This document shows, one piece after another, positions 31,870 through 40,332 of a stretch of DNA of 64,000 nt. The stretch is from assembly GCF_000818015.1 (NCBI RefSeq), contig NZ_CP007511.1, positions 1,350,001 to 1,414,000 of the forward strand, given 5' to 3'. Under the pieces are notes generated by a model. That model was not told the DNA's origin. It saw only the letters and a program-made list of their open reading frames with translations, and did not search any database. Both the position numbers and the translations under genes were made by a program. The first letter of the stretch is position 1. Every line of letters begins with the position of its first letter. Origin of the DNA: Stutzerimonas balearica DSM 6083. GTDB lineage: Bacteria > Pseudomonadota > Gammaproteobacteria > Pseudomonadales > Pseudomonadaceae.

Positions 31870-32529
31870 TCAGTGCCGGTGCTCGCTGCCGTCGGCATGC
31901 CGATGGATTTCGCCGGCCTGCGGAGCCTCGAGCCCGGCGGGTGTCGGCTCGCTGGCGGGTGCGGCGTGATGCTGGTCGCTGTGGTCGTGCATGCCCGACT
32001 CGCCGCCGCCATGCTGATGGCCCCCGCTCGCCGCCACCAGGTCGCGGTACTGCTGCGCGTCGAGGCCTGGCATCTGTTCGAGAAAGGCGACCAACCCCCA
32101 GATGTAGTCGTCACCCATGCTTTGGCCCCAGGCCGGCATTCCGCTGGCCTTGATGCCGTGCTTGATGATCCAGAACGCCCGCGCCGGATCGCCACCATGG
32201 CCGTGCGCGGCCAGGTTTGGCGGCGCCGGATAGAGGCTTGCGCTCAGCTCGGTTTCGCTCAGGCCCGGCGCCAGGTGGCAGCCGACGCACATGGCCTGGT
32301 AGTTGCCCGCCCCGGAGCGAATCAGCGCCTGGTCGTCGAGCGCCGGCACTTCGATGTCGTGCGCACGCCGGGCGATCGAGCGCTCACGAACGATTTCCAG
32401 CACCGCCTCGACCGCTGCCGAGTGCGGTGCGTCGGCGGCGACGTTGATGGCGCCCGAATACACGGTCGCGGCTGCGGCGATGGCCAGTGCGGCGGCGGCC
32501 AGTGTCAGGGTCTTGATTGCTGTATTCAT
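31870..32529 (-). CDS. Periplasmic/membrane-anchored cytochrome c with His-rich tail
   Basis: The 219-residue protein has an N-terminal hydrophobic export segment (about residues 5-25), one haem-binding motif CVGCH (about residues 81-85) and a probable axial Met in SGMPAWG. After the haem domain comes a His-rich tail (HQHGGGESGMHDHSDQHH and HRHADGSEHRH) that should bind copper. It is the last gene of the copA-copB operon, 14 bp after copB. It may pass electrons from copper oxidation to the respiratory chain; that role is inference. Confidence 0.88.
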   Translation of the reverse strand: MNTAIKTLTLAAAALAIAAAATVYSGAINVAADAPHSAAVEAVLEIVRERSIARRAHDIEVPALDDQALIRSGAGNYQAMCVGCHLAPGLSETELSASLYPAPPNLAAHGHGGDPARAFWIIKHGIKASGMPAWGQSMGDDYIWGLVAFLEQMPGLDAQQYRDLVAASGGHQHGGGESGMHDHSDQHHAAPASEPTPAGLEAPQAGEIHRHADGSEHRH

Positions 32530-32543
32530 GCGTCAGGCTTTAT

Positions 32544-33518
32544 TCAAAACCAGAATCGTACGCCGGCCACCAGACGGGTGTCGCTGAGATCCTCGTCTTC
32601 GTCACGCAGCAGGTCGGCCGTGTTGCCGTAGGCGCGATTCCAGCTCACGCCGACATAGGGCGCGAACTGGCGGCTGATCTCGTAACGCAGGCGCAGCCCG
32701 ACATTCGCATCGCTGAGGCCGGAACCGACGCCGCGCGCCTCGTCGTTGCGCCCGTGCAGGTTCAGCTCCGCGGTGGGCTGCAGTACCCAGCGCTGGGTCA
32801 GCAGGATGTCGTATTCAGCCTCCAGGCGCAGTGCAGTCTGGCCACCCTCGCCGAGAAACGCGGTGGCTTCGGTTTCCAGACCGAACAGCGGCATGCCCTG
32901 CACGCCAAAGGCGGCCCAGGTCTGTGGCGAACCAGGCTTGAAGTCCTGACGCACGCCGGTGACGGTCTCCCACCAGGGGCCGATGGCGTGGCTCCAGAGC
33001 AGCTGCAGCTCGGCCTCCTCGGTGTGGCCATTGGTGCGCTCACCCTCGGAACGGAAGGCGAGGCGGTCGATATCGCCGCCATACCAGCCGGAAATGTCCC
33101 AGGCCAGCGTGCTGCCTTCGTCGGCGTCCTGCCATTCCAGCTGATCGGCTAGGAACAGGAAGTTGCTGCCGCCGCGATGCATCTCGTGGGGCGGCAGCTC
33201 TGGGAAGGCGGCTGTACGGTCAATATCGCGGATCGTCGGCACCGGCGCCCGTGATGCCTCGCCCGGCGGGATACCTGTGGCGGGCGGATGTGTCATCGAG
33301 CCGTGGCTGCCATGGTCCATGCTCTCCTGGCTCGTCGACGCGCGGTCCGAGGGGGCGCCAGGCATGGCGCCGTGGTCCGTCTGCCCGTGATCCATCGGCA
33401 TCTGCTGCATCGGCGCGTCATGTCCGGCGTGGCCGGAGTGATCCATGGCCTGCTGGGCCTGCACTGTCGCGGCAGCGAGGCTCAGCGCGACCGCGACGGG
33501 CAGCGTCTCAATGCGCAT
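32544..33518 (-). CDS. copB: Copper resistance outer-membrane protein CopB
   Basis: A 324-residue protein with a signal peptide (about residues 1-22), a Met/His-rich linker with repeated MDHG/MDHS motifs (to about residue 80), and a C-terminal CopB/PcoB beta-barrel ([27 protein letters not shown] onwards) ending in Phe. PcoB/CopB works with the multicopper oxidase CopA in periplasmic copper tolerance. I chose the ATG at 33518 (MRIETLP) as the start; it overlaps the end of the upstream Met-rich gene by 11 bp, indicating coupling. Confidence 0.94.
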   Translation of the reverse strand: MRIETLPVAVALSLAAATVQAQQAMDHSGHAGHDAPMQQMPMDHGQTDHGAMPGAPSDRASTSQESMDHGSHGSMTHPPATGIPPGEASRAPVPTIRDIDRTAAFPELPPHEMHRGGSNFLFLADQLEWQDADEGSTLAWDISGWYGGDIDRLAFRSEGERTNGHTEEAELQLLWSHAIGPWWETVTGVRQDFKPGSPQTWAAFGVQGMPLFGLETEATAFLGEGGQTALRLEAEYDILLTQRWVLQPTAELNLHGRNDEARGVGSGLSDANVGLRLRYEISRQFAPYVGVSWNRAYGNTADLLRDEDEDLSDTRLVAGVRFWF

Positions 33519-33840
33519 GCTGGTTGCCCTTCTCGGCAGGCTTGGGCATGTCCTTCGGCATCGCGCCATCGTGGCCCATCATCTGGCCCTGACCCATGCT
33601 GCCGTGGTCCATCATCTGGCCATTGCCCATGTGCTGGTCGTGCATCTGCATCATCTGATCGTGGTCCATGCCCTGCATGCCGCCTTGCGCCTTGGGCTGG
33701 CTGGCCTGCGGCGCGGCCTGTTCGGCTGGTGCATTGGCGGGATGATGACCGTCGTGCTCGCTTTGCGCGTAGGCGGTGTTGAGGCTGAGCGCGGTGGTCA
33801 GGCCGAAGGCGAGCAGGGCGTGCAGTTTGATCGTGTTCAT
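33508..33840 (-). CDS. Small Met/His-rich periplasmic copper-binding protein
   Basis: The 110-residue protein has a signal peptide ending near AYAQS (about residue 26). Its mature part consists mostly of MDH, MMQM and GQMM repeats with an HAH end, an obvious soft-metal binder. It sits between copA and copB. The ATG at 33840 has GGAG seven bases upstream and is preferred over an in-frame ATG at 33855 that overlaps the copA stop as ATGA. I know no established name for it; it is probably a periplasmic copper sponge or chaperone. Confidence 0.82.
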   Translation of the reverse strand: MNTIKLHALLAFGLTTALSLNTAYAQSEHDGHHPANAPAEQAAPQASQPKAQGGMQGMDHDQMMQMHDQHMGNGQMMDHGSMGQGQMMGHDGAMPKDMPKPAEKGNQHAH

Positions 33841-33851
33841 AGGTTTCTCCG

Positions 33852-35639
33852 TCATTCTTCTACGCGGACTTCACGGAACATTCCGAGGTCCATGTGCATC
33901 AGCATGTGGCAGTGATAGGCCCAGCGCCCGAGGGCGTCGGCGGTGACGCGGTAGCTGCGTTTGGAGCCCGGCGGCATGTCGATGGTGTGCTTGCGCACCT
34001 GGAAGTTGCCGTGCTCGTCCTCCAGGTCGCTCCACAGCCCGTGGAGGTGAATGGGGTGGTGCATCATGGTGTCGTTGACCAGCACGAAGCGCACCCGCTC
34101 GCCGTACTTGAGGCGGATCGGTTCGGCGTCGGCGAAGGGAATGCCGTCGAACGACCAGGCGAAGCGCTCCATGTGGCCGGTCAGGTGCAGTTCGATGGTG
34201 CGGCTCGGCTCGCGGCCATCCGGGTCAGCGAAGGTGCTGCGCAGGTCGGCATAGGTCAGCACGCGCCGGCCGTTGTCGCGCAGGCCGATACCGGGATCGT
34301 CCAGTTTGGGCACCGGCATCATGGTCTGCATGTCCACCAGCGGATTATCGGTTTCGCTGGCCGGATGCGCCTGCATGCCACTGCCGGACGAGCCGTGGCC
34401 CATGGCGGCGTGGTCCATCTGGCCCTGATTCATCGCGCCGTGACTCATGCCGCCGTGTCCGGCGTGAGGATCGTCACTCTGCGCAGGCGCAGCCGCCTGG
34501 CCATGGGCGGAATGATCGCCATGGCCCATGTCTTCCATGGTCAGTTCGGGGCGCGGATCGGGCTCGGGAACCGGCGCCTGCAAACCATCACGCACGGCCA
34601 GGGTGCCGCGGGCAAAGCCGCTACGGTCCATGGACTGGGCGAACAGGGTGTAGGCGTCCTGGCTGCCGTCCGGCTCGACGATCACGTCGAGGGTTTCCGC
34701 CACGGCCAGGCGCACTTCGTCCACCTGCACCGGTTCGACGTTCTGCCCGTCCGCGGCGACCACGGTGAGCTTGAGGCCGGGGATGCGGAAGTCGAAGTAG
34801 CTCATCGCCGAGCCGTTGATCAGCCGCAGGCGGATGCGCTCGCCTGGCTGGAACAGGCCGGTCCAGTTGCCGTCCGGTGCCTGGCCGTTGAGCAGGTAGG
34901 TGTAGGTGGCGCCGCTGATATCGGCCAGATCCGTCGGCGACATGTTCATCTTCGCCCAGGCCCAGCGTTCGCTGATGGTGTCGGTCCAGCCGTTGTCGGC
35001 GACATCGTCGATGAAATCGCCAAGCGTGCGCCGGCCCTGGTTGTAGTAGTCCGAGCGCTTCTTCAGCTTGGCCAGTACCCGTGCCGGGCTTTCGTCGGTC
35101 CAGTCGGAGAGGAACACCACGTAGTCGCGGTCGTAGGCGAACGGCTCCGGCTCCTCTGGGTCGATGATCAGCGGGCCGTAGACGCCGAGTTGCTCCTGGA
35201 ACGCCGAATGGCTGTGGTACCAGTAGGTGCCGCTCTGTTTGACCTTGAAGCGGTATTCGTACATGCCGTCCGGGGCGATGCCGGCGAAGCTGAAGCCGGG
35301 CACGCCGTCCATGTTGGCCGGCAGCAGGATGCCGTGCCAGTGGATCGAGGTGTCGTGGGGCAGCCGGTTGCGCACGCGCAGGGTCACGGTATCGCCCTCG
35401 CGCCAGCGCAGCAGCGGGCCGGGAATGCTGCCGTTGATGGCCATGGCGGTGCGGCGCTTGCCGGTGAAGTCCACGCTCATGGAGTCGATGGTAAGGTCGA
35501 ACTCGGTGCCGCTGAGCACCGTCGGCTGACCTGGGCTGGTCAGCGCCCAGACGGGCTGGCGCCACAGCCCGAGGCCGGCGACGGCACCGCCGGCAGCCAG
35601 GCTTTTGACGAAGGTGCGCCGGGATTGGTTGGCGTGCAT
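33852..35639 (-). CDS. copA: Multicopper oxidase CopA (PcoA type), TAT-exported
   Basis: A 595-residue periplasmic oxidase. A twin-arginine signal (QSRRTFVKSLAAGG) is followed by three cupredoxin domains with the copper ligands SIHWHG, YWYHSHS, HHPIHLHG and the C-terminal YHCHMLMHMDLGM containing the type 1 site. A Met/His-rich insertion (repeats of MGHG, MDHA; about residues 370-430) is typical of CopA and binds extra copper. It oxidises Cu(I) to less toxic Cu(II). The ATG at 35639 starts the TAT signal. A CopR-box-like element lies about 100 bp upstream. Confidence 0.96.
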   Translation of the reverse strand: MHANQSRRTFVKSLAAGGAVAGLGLWRQPVWALTSPGQPTVLSGTEFDLTIDSMSVDFTGKRRTAMAINGSIPGPLLRWREGDTVTLRVRNRLPHDTSIHWHGILLPANMDGVPGFSFAGIAPDGMYEYRFKVKQSGTYWYHSHSAFQEQLGVYGPLIIDPEEPEPFAYDRDYVVFLSDWTDESPARVLAKLKKRSDYYNQGRRTLGDFIDDVADNGWTDTISERWAWAKMNMSPTDLADISGATYTYLLNGQAPDGNWTGLFQPGERIRLRLINGSAMSYFDFRIPGLKLTVVAADGQNVEPVQVDEVRLAVAETLDVIVEPDGSQDAYTLFAQSMDRSGFARGTLAVRDGLQAPVPEPDPRPELTMEDMGHGDHSAHGQAAAPAQSDDPHAGHGGMSHGAMNQGQMDHAAMGHGSSGSGMQAHPASETDNPLVDMQTMMPVPKLDDPGIGLRDNGRRVLTYADLRSTFADPDGREPSRTIELHLTGHMERFAWSFDGIPFADAEPIRLKYGERVRFVLVNDTMMHHPIHLHGLWSDLEDEHGNFQVRKHTIDMPPGSKRSYRVTADALGRWAYHCHMLMHMDLGMFREVRVEE

Positions 35640-35740
35640 GTGGATCCTTTGCGGGTTTGTTCTGGCACTGATTGCGCTGCGCTTAGCGCAGCAACAGAGC
35701 AACGATAACCGGGCCGAGCTGACCACTGGCTGAGCGGAAC

Positions 35741-35756
35741 ATTACGCTTCTGTCAG
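35741..35756 (-). promoter_or_regulatory. CopR-box-like element upstream of copA
   Basis: On the minus strand the sequence reads CTGACA-GAAGC-GTAAT, matching the CTGACA-N5-GTAAT motif I recall for Pseudomonas CopR. The same element, with one changed spacer base, occurs upstream of copR and the ATPase operon. It lies 102 bp from the copA start. Confidence 0.8.
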
Positions 35757-35778
35757 CTGGTGGCCGCCATGCGCGCGG

Positions 35779-36129
35779 CTAGAGCAGCTGTACGCCGAAG
35801 CGCCGCAGCAACAGCGCCAGCAGGCCGAAGCAGGCTACGGTGAGCAGGGCGCCGGCCAGCAGCGCGGGCCAGAAGCCCAGCCGCGCCAGCAGGCGTGGGA
35901 ACAGCAGGAACATCGGCAGCGTCGGCAGCACGTACCAGAAGGTGTACCAGGCATGATTGGCGATCTTCTCCAGCGGTTGGCGCTCGACATAGAGCCAGAT
36001 CATCGCCAGTACCGTGATCAGCGGCAGGGCAGCGAGAAAGCCGCCGAGCCGATCGCTGCGCTTGGCGACTTCCGATACCAGCACCACCACGGCAGCGGTA
36101 AGCAGGTACTTGGCGATGAGCCAGCCCAT
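35779..36129 (-). CDS. DUF3147 family membrane protein
   Basis: The 116-residue protein has four predicted membrane helices (about residues 5-20, 28-45, 58-78, 88-110). The pattern VVLVSEVAKRSDRLGGFLAALPLITVLAMIWLY matches DUF3147 proteins, often found near metal resistance genes. The function is unknown. It is the last gene of the leftward operon beginning with the DUF2933 gene, 19 bp after the DUF411 gene. Confidence 0.82.
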   Translation of the reverse strand: MGWLIAKYLLTAAVVVLVSEVAKRSDRLGGFLAALPLITVLAMIWLYVERQPLEKIANHAWYTFWYVLPTLPMFLLFPRLLARLGFWPALLAGALLTVACFGLLALLLRRFGVQLL

Positions 36130-36148
36130 CGGCGTGCCCGCCTGCGGC

Positions 36149-36595
36149 TCAGCGCTGCAGCTGATCGCCCTGGTACTCGCCGAGCACCATGTCGCGCCCC
36201 TCGCGGGTCAGGCCGATGACCTGGTAACGCTGCTTGGCCTGGCCATAATCCATGCCGGGCGAGCCGGCGGGCATGCCCGGTGCGGCGACGCCGAGCAGGT
36301 CACCGCGCTGCTGCAACTCACGGATCGCCGCCACCGGCACGTGGCCCTCGACGAACTTGCCGTCGATCACCCCGGTGTGGCACGAGCCCAGCCGGGGTAC
36401 GACCCCGAGGCTCTGCTTGACTGCCGGCATGTTGCTTTCCACATGGTCGCGCACCTCGAAGCCGTTGGCTTGCAGGTACTTGATCCAGTCCTTGCAGCAG
36501 CCGCAGTTGGCGTCGCGATGCACGTCGATGACCGTGGCGGCCTGGGCCATGCCCGACATCAGCAGGGCGGTGAGCGTGACGAGGTACTTGTTCAT
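36149..36595 (-). CDS. DUF411 periplasmic metal-binding protein
   Basis: This 148-residue protein has a signal peptide (cut near AQAAT) followed by the DUF411 signature: DANCGCCKDWIKYL with three Cys, GSCHTGVIDGKFVEGHVP and GMDYG. DUF411 proteins occur widely in copper and silver resistance loci and are thought to bind the metal. The ATG at 36595 has GGAG seven bases upstream; another at 36601 is too close to that site. It lies 21 bp after the HMA chaperone gene. Confidence 0.9.
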   Translation of the reverse strand: MNKYLVTLTALLMSGMAQAATVIDVHRDANCGCCKDWIKYLQANGFEVRDHVESNMPAVKQSLGVVPRLGSCHTGVIDGKFVEGHVPVAAIRELQQRGDLLGVAAPGMPAGSPGMDYGQAKQRYQVIGLTREGRDMVLGEYQGDQLQR

Positions 36596-36616
36596 GCGCA
36601 TTCTCCAGAGCGTGTG

Positions 36617-36886
36617 TCAGCGGCAGCAGCAGCCAGAGCTGCCGCCGCAGCCGGTTTTCTTCGCCGGCGCGGCGGGGGCCTCGGCGATGGGTTCTGCCGG
36701 GTAGCCGGCTTCGTCGAGGGCGGTAACCAGCGCCTGGGGCTCGGCGTCGCCGCGGACGCGGACGATACCGCTGGCCAGTTCCACGTCGACCTGTACGACG
36801 CCATCGAGCGCCGCAAGGGCGGCGTTGACATGGCGAACGCAGGAGCCGCAGCTCATGCCGGTGACCTTCAGCGTAGTGGTGTTCAT
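36617..36886 (-). CDS. HMA-domain copper chaperone with Cys-rich tail
   Basis: The 89-residue protein is one heavy-metal-associated domain (MSCGSC metal motif, about residues 11-16, in the usual beta-alpha-beta fold to about residue 67). An Ala/Pro linker and an unusual Cys-rich end (TGCGGSSGCCCR) follow. It probably carries Cu(I) to the P-type ATPase encoded 11 bp upstream. I chose the ATG at 36886 because it starts the domain; the frame is open into the ATPase gene. Confidence 0.9.
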   Translation of the reverse strand: MNTTTLKVTGMSCGSCVRHVNAALAALDGVVQVDVELASGIVRVRGDAEPQALVTALDEAGYPAEPIAEAPAAPAKKTGCGGSSGCCCR

Positions 36887-36896
36887 GGCGATCTCC

Positions 36897-39314
36897 TCAG
36901 TGGCCTGGCTCGATGCTCGACCTTGACATCGTGGCAAGGTCAAGCCCTCCGTCAACATCGGCGTTGCGCAGGCGCAGCGCGTTGAACACCACCGAGGCGG
37001 AGCTGACGCTCATCGCCAGCGCGGCGATCATCGGCGATAGCAGGTGGCCGGTCAGCGGGTAGAACAGGCCGGCGGCCAGCGGGATGCCCAGGCTGTTGTA
37101 GAGGAAGGCGAACGTCAGGTTCTGGTGCATGTTGCGCACCGTCGCCACCGACAGGCTGCGGGCGCGCAGGATGCCCAGCAGGTCGCCCTTGACCAGCGTG
37201 ACCTGGGCGCTGTTCATCGCCACGTCGGTGCCGGTGCCCATGGCGATGCCGACGTCGGCGCGCGCCAGCGCCGGTGCATCGTTGATGCCGTCGCCGGCCA
37301 TCGCCACGCGGTGCCCTGCCTGCTGCAGGGTGGCGGCCAGGCGCTCCTTGTCCTGCGGCTTGACCTCGCCGTGCACCTCCTCGATGCCCAGCTGGCGCGC
37401 CACCGAGCGTGCGGTGGTCAGCCCGTCGCCAGTGGCCATGACCACCCGGACGCCATCGGCCTGCAGCCGCTCGACCGCCAGGCGCGAGGTGGGCTTGATC
37501 GGGTCGGCCACCGCCAGCAGCCCGGCCAGCGCACCGTCGACCGCCAGGTACATGATGCTCACGCCCTCGGCGCGCAGCGCTTCGGAGCGCTGGCGCAGCG
37601 CGCCGCTGTCAACGCCGCCTTCATCGAGCAGCGCGGTGTTGCCGAGCAGCAGCTGGCGACCGGCGACGCGCCCGCGCACGCCGATGCCCGAGGCCGACTC
37701 GAACTGTTCGACCGGGCTCAGTTGCATGCCGGTCGCGCGGGCGCGCTTGACGATGGCGTGGGCCAGCGGGTGCTCGCTGCCCTGGTCGAGGCTGGCCGCC
37801 AGTTGCAGCACCTCGTCCTCGCCGAAGCCGGGCGCTGCGACCACGCTGTGGAAGGCCGGGCGGCCCTCGGTGAGAGTGCCGGTCTTGTCGACGATCAGCG
37901 TGTCGATCTTGCGCAGGTTCTCGATGGCGCTGGCGTCGCGGAACAGCACGCCGCTGCCGGCGGCCTTGCCGGTGGCGACCATCACCGACATCGGCGTGGC
38001 CAGGCCCAGCGCGCAGGGGCAGGCGATGATCAGCACCGCCACCGCGTTGATCAGGCCGAACACCCAGCTCGGCTGCGGGCCGAACAGGCCCCAGCCGAAG
38101 AAGGTCAGCACGGCGATGGCGATCACGACCAGCACGAACCAGCCGGCGATCAGATCGGCCAGGCGTTGCATCGGCGCGCGGCTGCGCTGGGCCTGGGCGA
38201 CCATCTGCACGATCTGCGCAAGCATGGTCGACGCGCCGACCTTCTGCGCTTCCATCACCAGGCTGCCGTGGGTGTTGAGCGTGGCGCCGATCAACGCATC
38301 GCCGCTGCGCTTGGTCACCGGCAGCGGCTCGCCGGTGAGCATCGACTCGTCCACCGCGCTTTCGCCCTCGAGCACGCGACCGTCCACCGGCACCTTCTCG
38401 CCGGGGCGCACGCGCAGGCGGTCGCCGAGGTGCACGTGGGTCAGCGCGATGTCCTCCTCGCTGCCGTCGGCGTTGATCCGTCGCGCGGTCTTCGGCGCCA
38501 GGCCGAGCAGCGACTTGATCGCTGCCGAGGTCTGCGAGCGCGCGCGCAGCTCGAGCATCTGGCCGAGCAGCGTCAGCGAGATGATCACCGCCGCCGCCTC
38601 GTAGTAGACGCCGATGCGCCCGTCTTGCAGAAAGGTCGCCGGGAACAGCTGCGGCGCCAGGGTGGCTGCCACGCTGTAGACATAGGCCGCGGCGGTGCCC
38701 AGGCCGATCAGCGTCCACATGTTCGGGCTGCGCTGGCGGATCGACTGCACCCCGCGCACGAAGAACGGCCAGCCAGCCCAGAGCACCACCGGCGTCGCCA
38801 GCAGCAGTTCCACCCAGTTCTGCGTGGCGCCGTGGAACAGCGCCAGCGAATGCCCGGCCATTGCCAGCAGGGTGACGATCACCGTCAGCGGCAGGGTCCA
38901 CCAGAAGCGCCGGGAGAAATCGCGCAGCTCGGGGTTCTCCTGTTCCTCCAGCTCGGGGATCACCGGCTCCAGCGCCATGCCGCACTTGGGGCAGGTGCCG
39001 GGGCCGATCTGGCGGATCTCCGGGTGCATCGGGCAGGTGTACTCGGCGGCCGGGTCGGCCTCGACCGGCGCCGCCGCGGGCTCGGCGCCGGCATAGCGCT
39101 GCGGCTCGGCGACGAAGCGGTCCAGGCAGCGCTGGCTGCAGAAGTGGTAGTCGCGCCCGCCATGGCTGGCATGCAGCGGGCTGTCGCCGGCCACCGGCAT
39201 GCCGCACACCGGGTCCTGTTCGGTCGCGGTTTCGGCTAGGTGGGGTGGCTGCGAATGGTGGGCGGGGTGGTGATGCGCGTGGGCGTGGTTGCCGGGCTGG
39301 TCAGCGGTCGCCAT
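36897..39314 (-). CDS. Copper-translocating P1B-type ATPase
   Basis: The 805-residue pump starts with a His-rich leader ([11 protein letters not shown]), then a YHS domain ([10 protein letters not shown]...FCSQRC) and a heavy-metal-binding domain (TCPMHPEI...CPKCGM) in place of the usual HMA domain. The core shows eight membrane segments, [10 protein letters not shown] in TM6, DKTGTLTEG (phosphorylated Asp), SEHPLAHA and [12 protein letters not shown]8 carries MSVSS. CPC plus MxxSS are the P1B-1 (Cu+) signature, so Cu(I) export is expected. It overlaps the upstream DUF2933 gene by 14 bp. Confidence 0.95.
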   Translation of the reverse strand: MATADQPGNHAHAHHHPAHHSQPPHLAETATEQDPVCGMPVAGDSPLHASHGGRDYHFCSQRCLDRFVAEPQRYAGAEPAAAPVEADPAAEYTCPMHPEIRQIGPGTCPKCGMALEPVIPELEEQENPELRDFSRRFWWTLPLTVIVTLLAMAGHSLALFHGATQNWVELLLATPVVLWAGWPFFVRGVQSIRQRSPNMWTLIGLGTAAAYVYSVAATLAPQLFPATFLQDGRIGVYYEAAAVIISLTLLGQMLELRARSQTSAAIKSLLGLAPKTARRINADGSEEDIALTHVHLGDRLRVRPGEKVPVDGRVLEGESAVDESMLTGEPLPVTKRSGDALIGATLNTHGSLVMEAQKVGASTMLAQIVQMVAQAQRSRAPMQRLADLIAGWFVLVVIAIAVLTFFGWGLFGPQPSWVFGLINAVAVLIIACPCALGLATPMSVMVATGKAAGSGVLFRDASAIENLRKIDTLIVDKTGTLTEGRPAFHSVVAAPGFGEDEVLQLAASLDQGSEHPLAHAIVKRARATGMQLSPVEQFESASGIGVRGRVAGRQLLLGNTALLDEGGVDSGALRQRSEALRAEGVSIMYLAVDGALAGLLAVADPIKPTSRLAVERLQADGVRVVMATGDGLTTARSVARQLGIEEVHGEVKPQDKERLAATLQQAGHRVAMAGDGINDAPALARADVGIAMGTGTDVAMNSAQVTLVKGDLLGILRARSLSVATVRNMHQNLTFAFLYNSLGIPLAAGLFYPLTGHLLSPMIAALAMSVSSASVVFNALRLRNADVDGGLDLATMSRSSIEPGH

Positions 39315-39504
39315 CGTGGCCTCCGTGTCTGTGGCCGAACAGGTGCAGTAGCGGGCAGAGCAGCAGGATCAGATAAGGCAGTGCTTCGGCGGTATGCGTC
39401 AGATGTTCGCGCACCAGGTAGAACAGCACGATCGAAGCCAGCATCAGCAGTGCGATGCCGGCGGGGCTGCGCCAGAAAGGCTGGGGAGTTCCGCTGCGTT
39501 GCAT
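39301..39504 (-). CDS. DUF2933 small membrane protein
   Basis: A 67-residue protein with two membrane segments (about residues 13-30 and 40-55) and a His-rich end ([16 protein letters not shown]). It matches DUF2933 proteins of copper/mercury loci by length, layout and the [17 protein letters not shown] stretch. It is the first gene of the leftward ATPase operon, overlaps the ATPase start, and is divergent from copR. The role is unknown; the His tail suggests metal binding. Confidence 0.82.
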   Translation of the reverse strand: MQRSGTPQPFWRSPAGIALLMLASIVLFYLVREHLTHTAEALPYLILLLCPLLHLFGHRHGGHDGDR

Positions 39505-39569
39505 GGCCGGCCTCCGGGATGGATGCCTTCAAGATAGACCTCGCGGCCTTACATGGAGCTGATGGAAAG

Positions 39570-39585
39570 ATTACGTTTCTGTCAG
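39570..39585. promoter_or_regulatory. CopR-box-like element in the divergent copR / ATPase promoter
   Basis: ATTAC-GTTTC-TGTCAG is the reverse complement of CTGACA-N5-GTAAT and is identical, except for one spacer base, to the copA element at 35741. It lies 64 bp before copR and 66 bp before the DUF2933 gene, so CopR could control both directions. It is flanked by the inverted repeat GAGCTGA (39556-39562) / TCAGCTC (39582-39588). Confidence 0.8.
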
Positions 39586-39648
39586 CTCATGGCGCGCTTG
39601 CCGCTGCGGCTGCCAAACTTCGCCCATCGCCGAGCCGAGGAACGGGAC

Positions 39649-40332
39649 ATGAAACTGCTGGTTGCCGAAGACGAGCCGAAAACCGGCACCTACCTGCAGC
39701 AGGGCCTGAGCGAGGCGGGGTTCACCGTCGACCGGGTCACGACCGGCACCGACGCGCTGCAACACGCGCTGAGCATGCCCTACGACCTGCTGATCCTCGA
39801 CGTGATGATGCCGGGCCTCGATGGCTGGGAAGTGCTGCGCCTGGTGCGTGCCTCCGGGCGCGAGGTGCCGGTGCTGTTTCTCACTGCGCGCGACCGTGTC
39901 GAGGACCGCGTGAAGGGGCTCGAGCTGGGTGCCGACGACTATCTGGTCAAGCCGTTCGCCTTTTCCGAGCTGCTGGCCCGTGTGCGCACCCTGCTGCGAC
40001 GCGGCAACGCGGCGGCCTTGCAGACCCAGCTGAAGGTTGCCGATCTGGAGGTCGACCTGCTCAAGCGCCGCGCCACGCGGGCTGGCCAGCGCATCGACCT
40101 GACCGCCAAGGAATTCGCCCTGCTGGAAATGCTCCTGCGCCGGCGCGGCGAGGTGCTGCCCAAGTCGCTGATCGCTTCGCAGGTCTGGGACATGAATTTC
40201 GACAGCGACACCAACGTCATCGAGGTGGCGATCCGCCGCTTGCGGGTGAAGATCGACGATGGCTTCGAGCCCAAACTGATCCATACCGCGCGCGGCATGG
40301 GCTACATGCTCGACGAGCCGGACCCGTCATGA
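39649..40332 (+). CDS. copR: Heavy-metal response regulator CopR (CusR/IrlR type)
   Basis: A 227-residue OmpR-family regulator. The receiver domain carries acidic residues in VAEDEPK, the phosphorylated Asp in [15 protein letters not shown], and Lys in VKPFAFSEL. The winged helix includes [13 protein letters not shown] and the recognition-helix region [18 protein letters not shown]. CusR/CopR-type subfamily membership fits the copper genes around it. The ATG at 39649 (MKLLVAEDE) has GAGGAACGG upstream. Its stop overlaps the copS start as ATGA. Confidence 0.94.
   Translation: MKLLVAEDEPKTGTYLQQGLSEAGFTVDRVTTGTDALQHALSMPYDLLILDVMMPGLDGWEVLRLVRASGREVPVLFLTARDRVEDRVKGLELGADDYLVKPFAFSELLARVRTLLRRGNAAALQTQLKVADLEVDLLKRRATRAGQRIDLTAKEFALLEMLLRRRGEVLPKSLIASQVWDMNFDSDTNVIEVAIRRLRVKIDDGFEPKLIHTARGMGYMLDEPDPS

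Noticed and set aside
32544..33855. Frameshifted single gene for the Met-rich protein and CopB
   Set aside because: Each has its own signal peptide and start with a ribosome-binding site, and the 11-bp overlap is typical of an operon.
33894..35708. 604-codon open frame opposite copA
   Set aside because: Antisense to the multicopper oxidase; composition follows the complementary codons and no motif is present.
37044..39239. 731-codon open frame opposite the copper ATPase
   Set aside because: Shadow of the GC-rich ATPase gene: low-complexity Arg/Gln/His composition, no domain, and the opposite strand has clear P-type ATPase motifs.
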